Source of the DNA: Aquisphaera giovannonii
GTDB lineage: Bacteria > Planctomycetota > Planctomycetia > Isosphaerales > Isosphaeraceae
Assembly: GCF_008087625.1 (NCBI RefSeq)
Contig: NZ_CP042997.1
Coordinates: 6,758,001 to 6,822,000 of the forward strand
Reading direction: 5' to 3'
DNA length: 64,000 nt
In this document: positions 40,457-48,893 of the stretch, one piece after another
How positions within the stretch are numbered: position 1 is the first letter of the stretch
Layout of the letters: each line of letters begins with the position of its first letter
Translations under genes and position numbers: made by a program
The notes under the pieces: model-generated
Told to the model about the DNA's origin: nothing
Seen by the model: the letters and a program-made list of their open reading frames with translations, nothing else
Database searches by the model: none

Positions 40457-41122
40457 ATGACCGTCGATGAGATCCTCTCGAAGCTCGAGTCCCTCGGCGA
40501 CGACGCCCGGCGTAAGCACAACGCGAAGGCTGGGGCGCCGGAGAACCAATTCGGCGTGAAGCTCGGCGACCTCCGTGCGATCGCCAAGAAGCTCAAGACG
40601 GATCTTGAGCTGGCTCTTAAGCTCTGGGACACCGGCAACGTCGAGGCCCAGCTCCTCGCCACGCTCATCATCATGCCGAAGTCGCTCTCCGCGGATGAGG
40701 TCGACAGGCTGACCCGCTCCACGACCTGCGCCCAGGTGGCCGACTGGCTGAACTCGTATGTCGTCGCGGAACATCCCGAGAAGGACGCTCTCCGCGAGAA
40801 GTGGCTGAAGGCGAAGGACCGCTGGGCCTCGCGGGCTGGCTGGCACTTCACGGCCAGCCGCGTGAACAAGGGCGGTGACGGCCTCGACCTGCCCGCGCTG
40901 CTGGATCGCATCGAGGAGGAGATGCCGAAGGCGGTGCCGGAGGTCCAGTGGACGATGAACAACACGCTGGCCGCGATCGGCATCCACCACCCCGAACTCC
41001 GCGGGCGTGCCGTGGGCATCGGCGAGAGGATCGGCTTGTACCGGGACTGGCCGGTCTCGAAGGGCTGCATTCCGCCCTTTGTGCCGGTCTGGGTGGACGC
41101 GATGGTGAAGAGGCAGGGGTAA
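40457..41122 (+). CDS. DNA alkylation repair (AlkD-like HEAT) protein
   Basis: The 221-residue protein is all helical with HEAT-like repeats. It shows GVKLGDLRAIAKKLKTDLEL, ALKLWDTGNVEAQLLATLII and ADWLNSYVVAEHPEKDALRE, as in AlkD-related glycosylases that remove bulky alkylated bases. The start at 40457 follows AAGGAG. Being beside YdeI- and DUF1697-family genes is typical of chromosomal stress loci, so this block was probably acquired together. Confidence 0.85.
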   Translation: MTVDEILSKLESLGDDARRKHNAKAGAPENQFGVKLGDLRAIAKKLKTDLELALKLWDTGNVEAQLLATLIIMPKSLSADEVDRLTRSTTCAQVADWLNSYVVAEHPEKDALREKWLKAKDRWASRAGWHFTASRVNKGGDGLDLPALLDRIEEEMPKAVPEVQWTMNNTLAAIGIHHPELRGRAVGIGERIGLYRDWPVSKGCIPPFVPVWVDAMVKRQG

Positions 41123-41127
41123 GGCAG

Positions 41128-41712
41128 ATGGAACCGAGCTTCTTCGAGACCCCCGCCGAATTCCGGGCATGGCTCGCCGAGAACCACGCCACGGCGGCCT
41201 ACCTCCTGGTGGGCTTTTACAAGAAGGGCACGGGCCGGAAGAGCATCACCTGGCCCGAGTCGGTCGACGAGGCCCTGTGCTACGGCTGGATCGATGGCGT
41301 CCGCAAGGGCATCGACGCCGAGAGCTACACGATCCGGTTCACCCCGAGGAAGCCGGGCAGCATCTGGAGCAGCGTCAACGTCAGGAAGATTCAGGAACTG
41401 ACCGAGATCGGGCGGATGAAGCCCGCCGGGCTCGCCGCGTTCGAGGCCCGTAAAGAAGACCGGTCGGGCATCTATTCCCACGAGCAGGGAGACGTAGAAC
41501 TGCCCGAGCCGTATCAGGGGCTCTTGAGGGCGAACCCGGCGGCCTGGGCATTCTTCGAGAGCCAGCCGCCGTCCTATCGAAAGACCGCCAGCTGGTGGGT
41601 CACCAGCGCCAAGAAGGAAGAGACGCGACGGAAGCGGTTGGACTCGCTCGCCGCCTACTCGGCCAAGGGCGAGCGGGTGCCGCAGTTCACCTGGAAGAAG
41701 GCGTCGGGTTGA
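41128..41712 (+). CDS. YdeI/OmpD-associated family protein
   Basis: The 194-residue protein starts MEPSFFETPAEFRAWLAENH and includes YKKGTGRKSITWPESVDEAL, CYGWIDGVRKGIDAESYTIR and RFTPRKPGSIWSSVN, the pattern of the YdeI family, which has been linked to cationic peptide resistance. It starts 5 bases after the AlkD-like gene. A decayed copy of its N-terminal end lies at 25319. Confidence 0.88.
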   Translation: MEPSFFETPAEFRAWLAENHATAAYLLVGFYKKGTGRKSITWPESVDEALCYGWIDGVRKGIDAESYTIRFTPRKPGSIWSSVNVRKIQELTEIGRMKPAGLAAFEARKEDRSGIYSHEQGDVELPEPYQGLLRANPAAWAFFESQPPSYRKTASWWVTSAKKEETRRKRLDSLAAYSAKGERVPQFTWKKASG

Positions 41713-41748
41713 GGCACGGACGGTACGCTGGGAAGTCGGCCGGTAGAC

Positions 41749-42543
41749 TCACTCGACCTCCAGCACTCGCTGGACGCACGGCTTGCCGTACACGGCCCCG
41801 CCGGTCAGGACTCGGAGGTTCGGCAGGATCTGAGCCTCGCCGGAGCCGTGGGTGTGCCCGCACAGGACCGTCATCTGCCGGTCGGGGGCTGCGGCCATCG
41901 CCTCGAGGAGGGCGTCGCCGGCCGCCTTGCAGATGAAGAACGGCAGCCAGTTGTCGTCCGACACCTTCCCCTCGTGCCAGCAGGCATCGCGGAAGGGCGG
42001 GACGTGGGTCAGCACGACGACGTGCCGGAAACGCGCCAGAGCTTCCGGCAGAACGCTACGGAAGTGAGCCGCCGCCTCGTCGCCGAGCGCGTGCAGCTTG
42101 GCAAGCCGCTGTGCTGGGTCTTCGTGGAATCCGTCGAACTCCCCGATCAGCGCGAAGTCGTTGAGCATGACGTCCGAGCCCTGGTAATCGCCCAGCCTCC
42201 CGTCGCCCCAGCCGTCATGGCCTACCAGGCAGGTGGACTCGGTGAGATCGACGACCCCGGCGTCGGGCATCCACGCGAGGTTCGGCACCCCTCGGCACAA
42301 CTTGCGGACTTCGGCCCGGACGCTCCCGATCGAGCCTCGGTAGAAATCGTGGTTGCCCAGGACGAAGTACGCCGGTCCCAGCTCCGCGAAGGCGCGCAGG
42401 TGCTCGGCCACGTCATGTGCCTCGCCGATGTCGCCGGTGATGGCGAAGGCGTCGGCCTCCGGCAGAGAGGCAAAGAACGCACTCAGCCCCGCATGGCGGA
42501 GGAAGTTCAGGTGAATGTCGGTCAGCCAGGCGAGGCGTTTCAT
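41749..42543 (-). CDS. Calcineurin-like metallophosphoesterase
   Basis: The 264-residue protein has all motifs of the family: LTDIHLNF (8-15; DxH), [10 protein letters not shown] (GDxxxx), [10 protein letters not shown] (GNHD), [10 protein letters not shown] and [10 protein letters not shown] (GHTH). It probably uses two metals to cleave phosphoesters, possibly a nucleotide or nucleic acid. The stop of the previous gene overlaps its start (TGATG). It is the third gene of the minus-strand operon beginning at 43186. Confidence 0.9.
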   Translation of the reverse strand: MKRLAWLTDIHLNFLRHAGLSAFFASLPEADAFAITGDIGEAHDVAEHLRAFAELGPAYFVLGNHDFYRGSIGSVRAEVRKLCRGVPNLAWMPDAGVVDLTESTCLVGHDGWGDGRLGDYQGSDVMLNDFALIGEFDGFHEDPAQRLAKLHALGDEAAAHFRSVLPEALARFRHVVVLTHVPPFRDACWHEGKVSDDNWLPFFICKAAGDALLEAMAAAPDRQMTVLCGHTHGSGEAQILPNLRVLTGGAVYGKPCVQRVLEVE

Positions 42544-42785
42544 CAGGCGGGTTCCTTCGATTGCTCCCGCGGAGGGTAGGCCGATCCGGCTGGAGGTGCA
42601 AGCGGTTGTTGCGCCTGTCCGGGGTTGGCGGCGGACCGCGCCGTCAGCTCTTCCTCGTAGAGCCGGTATGCTCGCTGCCGCGTCTTCTCCGAGTCGGGCC
42701 AGCCGCCTTCCTCCCTGGCCTGCTGCACGAAGGCGGCGAAGGCCACGGAGTGGAAGGGGTCGTCCCAGAAGGGATCGGCGGTCAT
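42543..42785 (-). CDS. Small hypothetical protein (80 aa)
   Basis: The protein ([20 protein letters not shown], then [20 protein letters not shown]) is a helical acidic domain with a Pro/Gln-rich tail. It is coupled to both neighbours by overlaps. The N-terminal W-D-D-P-F-H-S-x-A pattern is found in short phage proteins. Function unknown. Confidence 0.6.
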   Translation of the reverse strand: MTADPFWDDPFHSVAFAAFVQQAREEGGWPDSEKTRQRAYRLYEEELTARSAANPGQAQQPLAPPAGSAYPPREQSKEPA

Positions 42786-43186
42786 GCCGCCTGCTCGCGT
42801 CTGGCTTCTCGCCGGGCAAGAGCATTCAGGCGGCCGATAACGGAATTCACACGCCGATTTAGCTTCCTCGCTATCTCGCTGATCGTCGCCCCACTCGATC
42901 GCATCTCCAGAGCAATCTGGTCTTCTTCAGGGGTGAAACGACGGACCAGGTGATTGCCCCGCTTGGTCACGGCGGGTCCCTTGATCCCGTCCCATGATCG
43001 CCACGCCGATTTGGGCGGTTCGACGCCCAGTCGGCAGCAATGCCAGCTCACGGTTTCCCGAGAGCACCCGAGCTTCTTGCCGATCCACTCGTAGGAATGG
43101 CCAAGCTCCCTGAGTCTCACGATCTCTTCAATCTCGTCCTCTGTCAGGCGGCGTCTGCTAGTCATGATTGTGTTTGCTTTCTTCAT
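42782..43186 (-). CDS. Two-HTH DNA-binding protein
   Basis: The 134-residue protein carries two helix-turn-helix units: [20 protein letters not shown] near 24-43 and [20 protein letters not shown] near 84-103, the latter followed by [20 protein letters not shown], which resembles GcrA-type binding. It probably regulates phage genes. The leader holds a GC hairpin (CCCCGCGGGG near 43212-43221). No recognisable operator can be assigned. Confidence 0.75.
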   Translation of the reverse strand: MKKANTIMTSRRRLTEDEIEEIVRLRELGHSYEWIGKKLGCSRETVSWHCCRLGVEPPKSAWRSWDGIKGPAVTKRGNHLVRRFTPEEDQIALEMRSSGATISEIARKLNRRVNSVIGRLNALARREARREQAA

Positions 43187-43237
43187 AAATCCTCCGTGAA
43201 TGGTGGGGCGACCCCGCGGGGAGCCGCCCCGGTTCCT

Positions 43238-45208
43238 TTATGCGGCCTTCTTGCCCTTCTTCGCCTTTGCGGGCTTGGGCTCGGGCGCGGCCATGAACGC
43301 CATGCCCTTCGGCAGCCAGTTCTTCACCCGGTCGATCTGCTCCGGCGTCCCGCCGTAGCGATCCGGGTCCGAGAACGCCTTCTGCAGCTCTGAGGCGATG
43401 TCGCCCTTCTTTTCGTTGGCGTTCTTCGCGGCCCACGTCTCGCCACGCTCGCCGCCTATCAGCTCACGCCCGACTTCAAGCAGATGGTCCTTGGTGACCC
43501 GGCTCAGGAAGTTGTCCTTCGTCGGGCGCCAGTGGTCGGCCACGTTCACGCCGGTCTGGGCCAGGGCGACGTCGTAGGCGGTCGGCTGGTTGCCTTCGTC
43601 CAGCTTGGGCTGGAGCGTCATGGCCACGCAGTAGGCCAGCAGCGACTGCTTCTGGTAGTCGGAAAGCAGCTGGAAGGCGAGGAACTGGTCGGCCTCCGTC
43701 CCGGCCTCCAGCCAGCCCCTGGGGAGGTCCTCGGCGGCAGGCTCGATCTGGGCCTTCAGGAAGTCGCGGGCGTCCTTGCCGGTATACAGGGCGAACTCGC
43801 GGCTGAAGCTGACGTTCGGCCCATCGCTCGGTCCTTGCATCGTCAGGGCGTTCTTCGCCACCTTGAAGACCAGCAGGTCGTAGGCGATGGCCGGGTTGGT
43901 GGCGATGGCGACCTGGGCCGCACCGAGGCGATAGGCCGCCAGGTCCCGCTTCAGCGACTCAGGCATGCCCTTGGGCTGCTCGGCGGGCTGGTCGTCGTCC
44001 AGATGGGTGGCGGCTGCCTTGGCGAGGGCCTTTTTCGCTTCCCGCTTCACCAGGCCGCGTTCGACGGTGAACGTCCCGGAGTGGGAGATGTACGCGTAGC
44101 AACCAGCGAGCTTCATCTGCTCGGGGTCGAACTTGGCGTAGGCCGCAATCTGGTTCGCGAGATCGTCGAGCAGGCCATCAAGCTCATCGTTCCGCTTGTT
44201 CAGCCGGTCGAGTTCCTCCTCGTCCTCTGTGGCGTCGATCTGCTCGCCCACGGCAAGCTGCTCCTCCTCCAGTCGCTTCAGCTCCGCCATAAGTTCTTCG
44301 GGCGCATCCACGGGTTCGGCTTCAAGTCGGCTGCAGCCGGACGTCACCCGCCAGTCGTGCTCCTGATCCACCTGGACCCAGCCCCAGCCCTCGGCCTGAA
44401 GTTCCTTCTCGGCCAGCTTCAGCTTCTCGCTGACCAGGGCGTTCAGCAGCTCGGGGTTTTCCAGATAGACTTCCTCGCCAAAGAGGTCGGTCCGCTTCGT
44501 GCCGCCCGCGTCGAGGTAGGTGTTCATCCCGACGAATTTCACCAGCTTGTCCTCAGCCTCCACCAGCTGCTCGGTGAGGATCGACCGGATCTCGCCGGGG
44601 CGCTTCAACTGCCAGTCGTTGAGCGATTCGTAGACCGAGATCTGTTTCTGATGGTCGTCCGTGACGGCGAAGGCCATCAGGGCATCCAGCGTGAGTTCCT
44701 CGGCCCTGTACGCGGCGATCAGCTCAGGGGCGACCCGGGCCAGCGTCATCCGCTGCTCGACGAGCCTTGGGGTGATGCCGAACCGCGTGGCGACCTGTTC
44801 GGCGGTCTGGCCCAGTTCGATCAGCTTGGCGAAAGCCTCGAATTGGTCGGCCGGGTGCATGGCGAGCCGTACGACGTTCTCGGCCAGGCTCTTCTCGTAA
44901 GCCTGCTCCTCGAGTTCGACCCGGCAGGGAACGGCAAAATCCTCGGGTAAGTGCCCTTCGGCCTGCAGGGCCTTCAGGGCTTCGAGGCGGCGGGCGCCAG
45001 CGATGACGAGGTATTTGCCCTTTTTGCCCTCGGTGACGACCAGGTTTTGCAGCAGGCCGTGGGTGAGGATGGACGCCTTCATCTCGTCGCAGGCTGCTTC
45101 GGAGACCGTTTTCCTGGCGTTTAACGGGGACTTTTCGAGCTTGCTTATCTCGATTTCCCGGATGCCGGGTAGCTTGCCCATGGAATCAATTTGCTTGGGG
45201 TTTTTCAT
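43238..45208 (-). CDS. Large ParB-like (ParB/RepB/Spo0J N-terminal) protein
   Basis: The 656-residue protein has a ParB N-terminal domain: LEKSPLNARKTVSEAACDEM, GKYLVIAGARRLEALKAL and the HTH-containing LGQTAEQVATRFGITPRLVE. The last 400 residues, with an acidic coiled coil near 310-365, are typical of the long ParB-like proteins of plasmids and ICEs. These bind DNA and may act in stabilisation or as nucleases. No ParA gene is next to it. It overlaps the HTH gene by 23 bases, so the two are co-transcribed. Confidence 0.88.
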   Translation of the reverse strand: MKNPKQIDSMGKLPGIREIEISKLEKSPLNARKTVSEAACDEMKASILTHGLLQNLVVTEGKKGKYLVIAGARRLEALKALQAEGHLPEDFAVPCRVELEEQAYEKSLAENVVRLAMHPADQFEAFAKLIELGQTAEQVATRFGITPRLVEQRMTLARVAPELIAAYRAEELTLDALMAFAVTDDHQKQISVYESLNDWQLKRPGEIRSILTEQLVEAEDKLVKFVGMNTYLDAGGTKRTDLFGEEVYLENPELLNALVSEKLKLAEKELQAEGWGWVQVDQEHDWRVTSGCSRLEAEPVDAPEELMAELKRLEEEQLAVGEQIDATEDEEELDRLNKRNDELDGLLDDLANQIAAYAKFDPEQMKLAGCYAYISHSGTFTVERGLVKREAKKALAKAAATHLDDDQPAEQPKGMPESLKRDLAAYRLGAAQVAIATNPAIAYDLLVFKVAKNALTMQGPSDGPNVSFSREFALYTGKDARDFLKAQIEPAAEDLPRGWLEAGTEADQFLAFQLLSDYQKQSLLAYCVAMTLQPKLDEGNQPTAYDVALAQTGVNVADHWRPTKDNFLSRVTKDHLLEVGRELIGGERGETWAAKNANEKKGDIASELQKAFSDPDRYGGTPEQIDRVKNWLPKGMAFMAAPEPKPAKAKKGKKAA

Positions 45209-45398
45209 GGTACTGCTTTCCTTTCAGTTTATGTTTAACATACAGGCGAATCGCCTCAGCCTCCGCCGCGGTGATCCGACTGCTGCCGGACACCTTGCGG
45301 CGGATGGTTCGGTCGCTCACCTTCAGGTGGGAGGCCAGCATCGTCTGCCAGCCCCACCCGAGGAGCTCACCTAACTCGATGAGTTCCTGGCTTTTCAT
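45186..45398 (-). CDS. Small HTH protein (70 aa)
   Basis: The start at 45398 shares a base with the previous stop. The protein reads MKSQELIELGELLGWGWQTM, LASHLKVSDRTIRRKVSGSS and a final helix. It aligns with the 62-residue protein at 32398, so both are members of one family of mini-HTH regulators. It overlaps the ParB-like gene, which it may control. Confidence 0.7.
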   Translation of the reverse strand: MKSQELIELGELLGWGWQTMLASHLKVSDRTIRRKVSGSSRITAAEAEAIRLYVKHKLKGKQYHEKPQAN

Positions 45399-46105
45399 CA
45401 GTTGTCGAACCAGAAGACGATGCGGACTTCCTCGGGCTTGCCGAGCCTCAGGAGCTGGGGGATCGTGTCTGACCAGAAGCTGCGGACGGACTTGTAATAG
45501 GGCTGCTCCCATTCGACTCGACAGTGAACGTTCGACAGCAACTCGTGGACTTTGTCCTCTTGGCGATACCAATCGCCTCCCGTGACGGTCTCGATGCGGC
45601 GGCGCATTTCCTCTTCCGAGACCTTTTCGATCTGGGCTCCGAAGATATCCCCGCTGTAGCTCTCCGGGGATTCACCACGTCCACGCCGCCAACGGTTCCA
45701 TTCGTAGTATTCGGCGGCGGAGACATACCCTCGATGCTTCGTGGTTTGCGTCCAGTCGTAGGCAAGCAATTCGGCGACCGTGAACCACGAATGGCTGTGG
45801 CCGTCGCCATCCCATCGATCCGAATCCGCCTTCACCGGCTCGCTCACGTCGTCCGGTAAGCCGCGCGGATCGTCGATCGGGACAAATCCATTGCCTGTGT
45901 CGATCCCCGCGAACCCGCGCCCGTTGCGAACGTCGGCGAGGATGGCGAAGAGGCTGTAGTTTCGCCCGCTGTAAAAGCGATTCTCATACGGAATGGCTAA
46001 TTTCGGCTCGCCCTCGTCGGCGTATTTGTTAGGCTCCCAACGGTCGGCCAACTGCCAGACACCGTCTACTTGCTTTTCGACGTAAAAGTGTATATCACAA
46101 CCCAT
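45398..46105 (-). CDS. Phage-type hypothetical protein (MGCDIHFYVE family)
   Basis: The 235-residue protein begins MGCDIHFYVEKQVDGVWQLA and continues with YSGRNYSLFAILADVRNGRG, a combination found in many phage, plasmid and island proteins of unknown function. It starts behind AAAGGAATCAGT and is the first gene after leader C. The C-terminal part is Trp- and Arg-rich. No activity is known. Confidence 0.75.
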   Translation of the reverse strand: MGCDIHFYVEKQVDGVWQLADRWEPNKYADEGEPKLAIPYENRFYSGRNYSLFAILADVRNGRGFAGIDTGNGFVPIDDPRGLPDDVSEPVKADSDRWDGDGHSHSWFTVAELLAYDWTQTTKHRGYVSAAEYYEWNRWRRGRGESPESYSGDIFGAQIEKVSEEEMRRRIETVTGGDWYRQEDKVHELLSNVHCRVEWEQPYYKSVRSFWSDTIPQLLRLGKPEEVRIVFWFDN

Positions 46106-46123
46106 ACTGATTCCTTTCAGTTA

Positions 46124-46183
46124 GTGCAGGGCTTCATTGCCCTGCACGAATATCCAATTAGGCCAATTTGTCCTAAGTGTAAA
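46124..46183 (-). promoter_or_regulatory. Promoter, operator and 5' RATGAA hairpin (locus C)
   Basis: On the minus strand TTTACA (46178-46183), 17 bases, TAATTG (46155-46160). TTAGG-N9-CCTAA (46158-46176) lies within the promoter spacer. The transcript should start close to a 9-bp hairpin GTGCAGGGC/GCCCTGCAC with loop AATGAA (46124-46147), the longest stem of the family. The AUG in the loop would open a 6-codon frame (MKPCTN) that stops before the real gene. Confidence 0.7.
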
Positions 46184-46231
46184 GCATATATTTGAGGCGA
46201 TGGGGCAGGCTGCTAACCCGCCCCGGGTCAG

Positions 46232-46450
46232 TTACGCCGCTGCGATGTCGACAACGGCGGAATTGTCTTCCACCAGCACGCCATCGTGATACGTCTCGTA
46301 GCGGATCGTGGTCTTACGGTACTGGTTCGCCATCCTGTCATGGCGCCAGCCCTGCGACAGTAAATCGCGATGCTGGTCGAGCGTTGCGCCACCGAGGATG
46401 GTGCGGCGAACGGTGTTGCTGATCTGGTCCTGGATAATCTGCTTAGTCAT
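46232..46450 (-). CDS. Small hypothetical protein (72 aa)
   Basis: The gene starts MTKQIIQDQISNTVRRTILG behind AAAAGGAG, with a 7-bp leader hairpin upstream (46472-46488). The product is a mix of helix and strands ending DNSAVVDIAAA. Not recognised; perhaps another single-gene phage unit like the one at 24733. Confidence 0.6.
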   Translation of the reverse strand: MTKQIIQDQISNTVRRTILGGATLDQHRDLLSQGWRHDRMANQYRKTTIRYETYHDGVLVEDNSAVVDIAAA

Positions 46451-46471
46451 AAACTTCTCCTTTTGGGTTCC

Positions 46472-46488
46472 GGCCCCACCATGGGGCC
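46472..46488 (-). other. Hairpin in the leader of the 72-aa gene; structured gap
   Basis: A perfect 7-bp stem, GGCCCCA/TGGGGCC with a 3-base loop, lies 22 bases before the start codon at 46450. The 371-base gap 46451-46821 holds no credible gene but has further hairpins: ACCGTCC-CGTC-GGACGGT near 46606 and GGCCCT-GTG-AGGGCC near 46642. I see no known RNA family. Confidence 0.45.
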
Positions 46489-46821
46489 TTGTGGGGAATC
46501 GCCCGCACCGTCCACAGACGGGAAGCCCTTGCGGTGGTCCATCGCCGGGTGAGAACGGAATGGCCGCTTTTGGGCGGCTGTTCCGCAACGGAAGCCGGTG
46601 ATTGACCGTCCCGTCGGACGGTGCAGATTCCCACCCTCGAGGCCCTGTGAGGGCCGGGCAGCGGAGGGGGGTTTTGGCTGGGCGGCGGGAGGAGGGGGCA
46701 GATATGCGGCGGTCAGCGTGTCGACGGCCGCTTCACCGTGCCACCGGATAGGCCGGGGTGGTGGGCGGGATATGGGAGGAGGTGTGGAGAGAGGCAGGCA
46801 GGAACCGAGATCACCCCCGGC

Positions 46822-47952
46822 TCAGCCCGGTGCGGCGTCCGTCTTGTCGACGTATTCGAGGATCGCGTCGGTGATCGTCCGAAGTGCCTCCAGGAGCGCG
46901 TCGGTGTCATCGTTCCGCAGGCCGAGCATCTTGCATAGCCAGAGCCAGTCAGCGCCTCCGTCTTGTCTGAACCGCTGAGCTACGCCGCCGTTGGCCGTAT
47001 AGCTGATGAAACTGTCGTCGAGCTTGTTGACATTGGGATTGCGGCTTAAGTCGTCGAATTCATAGAGAGCGGTCCTGAGCCTTGCTCCGGTCTGCTTCTT
47101 CATGGCGAATCCCATGACGGCCAGCAGCAGTTCATTCCTGGACGTCATTGGGACGGCGAATCGAAACTCGTCGTCATTTCGTTCTCCTATCGCCGATACG
47201 CTTTGGTTGTCCGGAATGACCACTTTGAGGAATCGCTCCACGGATTCAACAGGGATCTCACCTCCCTCGATGTCGGCTGCGACATCGAGTAGAAACCTCC
47301 CCTTTCCGCGTATATACCGGTCCAGCGCGTAGCCGCCGATCGGCGAGTATGCGATCGGGTTCTCGCCTCGCATCCCCGACCGAATCCACTGAGCAATTCG
47401 TCCGACCGTCCCACGGACGAAAGGGCTGTCCTCCACGGTTCGGCGGTCGGTGGCCCTGACTTGTTCGATTCCGAGCTCGTCCGAGATCTCGCTGAGAGCC
47501 AGGGCATTCGAAGGCGTGAACGCCACGGCCACGATTGCGGTCATGCCCGTCACCCCGAGGAACGTTATCCTCGCGTTGTCCGGCAGATTCTCGCGCAGCG
47601 ACTCGATCACCGCTGCTGCTAGCGCATATTTATCCGTGGCGGAGTTCGCTGGGCCCAGCGAGATTTCGAGCTTCAGCACCCTCTCTCCGGCGTCGTTCAT
47701 CGAGCCTGAAGGGGTGGCCGAAGGCGACTCGTCGGGCTTGAGCAGCAGCGAGCCATAGGCAACGCCTAGACTCTTGGCAATTTCTGATAGAGTTCTAATA
47801 TCAATATGTTTGCCAGAAATTGCATATTGAATCGTTCTGGGGCTGATGCTCGCCTCGTTGGCGAGGTCATCAATCGTCCAGCCACGTTCCTTGCGCAGGC
47901 TGTCGATCTTCGCCCCGTCCGGCAGAACCGATCTGGCACCCTTCCGCCGCAT
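46822..47952 (-). CDS. XRE-family HTH regulator with large C-terminal domain
   Basis: The 376-residue protein has an N-terminal Cro/C1-type HTH: GWTIDDLANEASISPRTIQY plus SEIAKSLGVAYGSLLL. Residues 80-376 form an unknown domain with LKLEISLGPANSATDKYALA and a GVTGMTAIVAVAFTP strand pair. The same layout (HTH plus unknown sensor) occurs in regulators of islands. It is transcribed divergently from the sigma factor gene across 261 bases. It may control the sigma factor or act as a repressor of the element. Confidence 0.75.
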   Translation of the reverse strand: MRRKGARSVLPDGAKIDSLRKERGWTIDDLANEASISPRTIQYAISGKHIDIRTLSEIAKSLGVAYGSLLLKPDESPSATPSGSMNDAGERVLKLEISLGPANSATDKYALAAAVIESLRENLPDNARITFLGVTGMTAIVAVAFTPSNALALSEISDELGIEQVRATDRRTVEDSPFVRGTVGRIAQWIRSGMRGENPIAYSPIGGYALDRYIRGKGRFLLDVAADIEGGEIPVESVERFLKVVIPDNQSVSAIGERNDDEFRFAVPMTSRNELLLAVMGFAMKKQTGARLRTALYEFDDLSRNPNVNKLDDSFISYTANGGVAQRFRQDGGADWLWLCKMLGLRNDDTDALLEALRTITDAILEYVDKTDAAPG

Positions 47953-48213
47953 GCTCTGACCCCGAGAATGTTTCGTTTAACTTGCGTTGTACTCGCGTCC
48001 AAGTTTCGCAGACTTTTGCTGGCAAACGACTTACGATTCTCTTGCTGCCGACAAAGGGCGTGCGACGGGTGGCTCGAAGTGGGTTCTATCCACCTCCGCT
48101 CGCGGGTCTCGCCTTTATCCAGATGCTCGAGCCCTCGACTTGTCGGCAACCGGGTGCTTTTTCCCGCGCCCGACGGACCGCCCTGAACATACCGAACCGA
48201 CTGGAGGCTCGCC
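47953..48213. other. Divergent intergenic region between XRE regulator and sigma factor
   Basis: This 261-base region has no gene. It should hold promoters for both neighbours; no consensus pair stands out. Two short T-rich stretches occur near 47964 and 48163. Confidence 0.4.
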
Positions 48214-48741
48214 ATGCTCGACTTGGACCCATCCGCGGAGGCCCTCGAACGCGACCGCTCCGACCTGCTTCAAATGCTGATCCGCATGGGTTTCGCCTAC
48301 GCCGTCGCCCAGGACGCGGTCCAGACGGCGCTGCTCAAGGACCAGGAATGGCTCGCCAACGGGCGGGCCTCGACGATACGGAACCGGCAGGCCTGGCTGC
48401 GGACAGTGACTATCCGGGCGGCGCAGGCCGAGCTGCGGCGGCGTCGACGGGAGAGAGCCCTCGAGATGGCCGCGGAACCGTCGATCCTTCCGTTCCCTGC
48501 CATGGTTCAGGAGGAAGAGGACCGGCGTCGCCTCGACGCTCTCCATTCAGCTCTCGGTCGGCTGCCGGAGGAGCTGCGAACGATCCTCCTGATGCACATC
48601 GTCGGGGGGCGCTCGATCAGGAAGATCGCCGAGGACATCGGCTCGAAGTTCGGGAAGGTGAACCATCGCCTCCGGCTCGCCCGGCGCATCGTCCGGGATG
48701 AACTCATGGCTGCCGGATTCGAGCTGCCCGAATCTGCCTGA
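48214..48741 (+). CDS. ECF-type sigma-70 family factor
   Basis: The 175-residue protein has a region 2-like N-terminal half (LIRMGFAYAVAQDAVQTALL, then RQAWLRTVTIRAAQAELRRR) and region 4 (LPEELRTILLMHIVGGRSIR followed by KIAEDIGSKFGKVNHRLRLA). The size and layout match ECF sigma factors. No anti-sigma gene is adjacent. If active it would direct host polymerase to a subset of element promoters. The XRE regulator upstream may govern it. Confidence 0.85.
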   Translation: MLDLDPSAEALERDRSDLLQMLIRMGFAYAVAQDAVQTALLKDQEWLANGRASTIRNRQAWLRTVTIRAAQAELRRRRRERALEMAAEPSILPFPAMVQEEEDRRRLDALHSALGRLPEELRTILLMHIVGGRSIRKIAEDIGSKFGKVNHRLRLARRIVRDELMAAGFELPESA

Positions 48742-48893
48742 CAGCGCACGGGTGCCGCCTCGCGCATCTGCTAACAGCCCGCCTCAATTCGCCGTCCCAC
48801 GGCAAGAACCAGATGCCTGAAGTGCCCGCCTCGCGCGAGCACTGGGGAGCGGCGCGCACTGACTGACCGGAGGATCATTTTAAGGAGGTCATG

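Noticed and set aside
43484-44950. A 488-codon plus-strand frame inside the ParB-like gene
   Set aside because: It is antisense to a protein with clear ParB motifs and has the low-complexity composition of a shadow frame.
46550-46660. Possible riboswitch (cobalamin- or FMN-like) in the gap before the XRE regulator
   Set aside because: Hairpins are present, but the conserved core sequences of those riboswitch classes are missing, and no metabolic gene follows.
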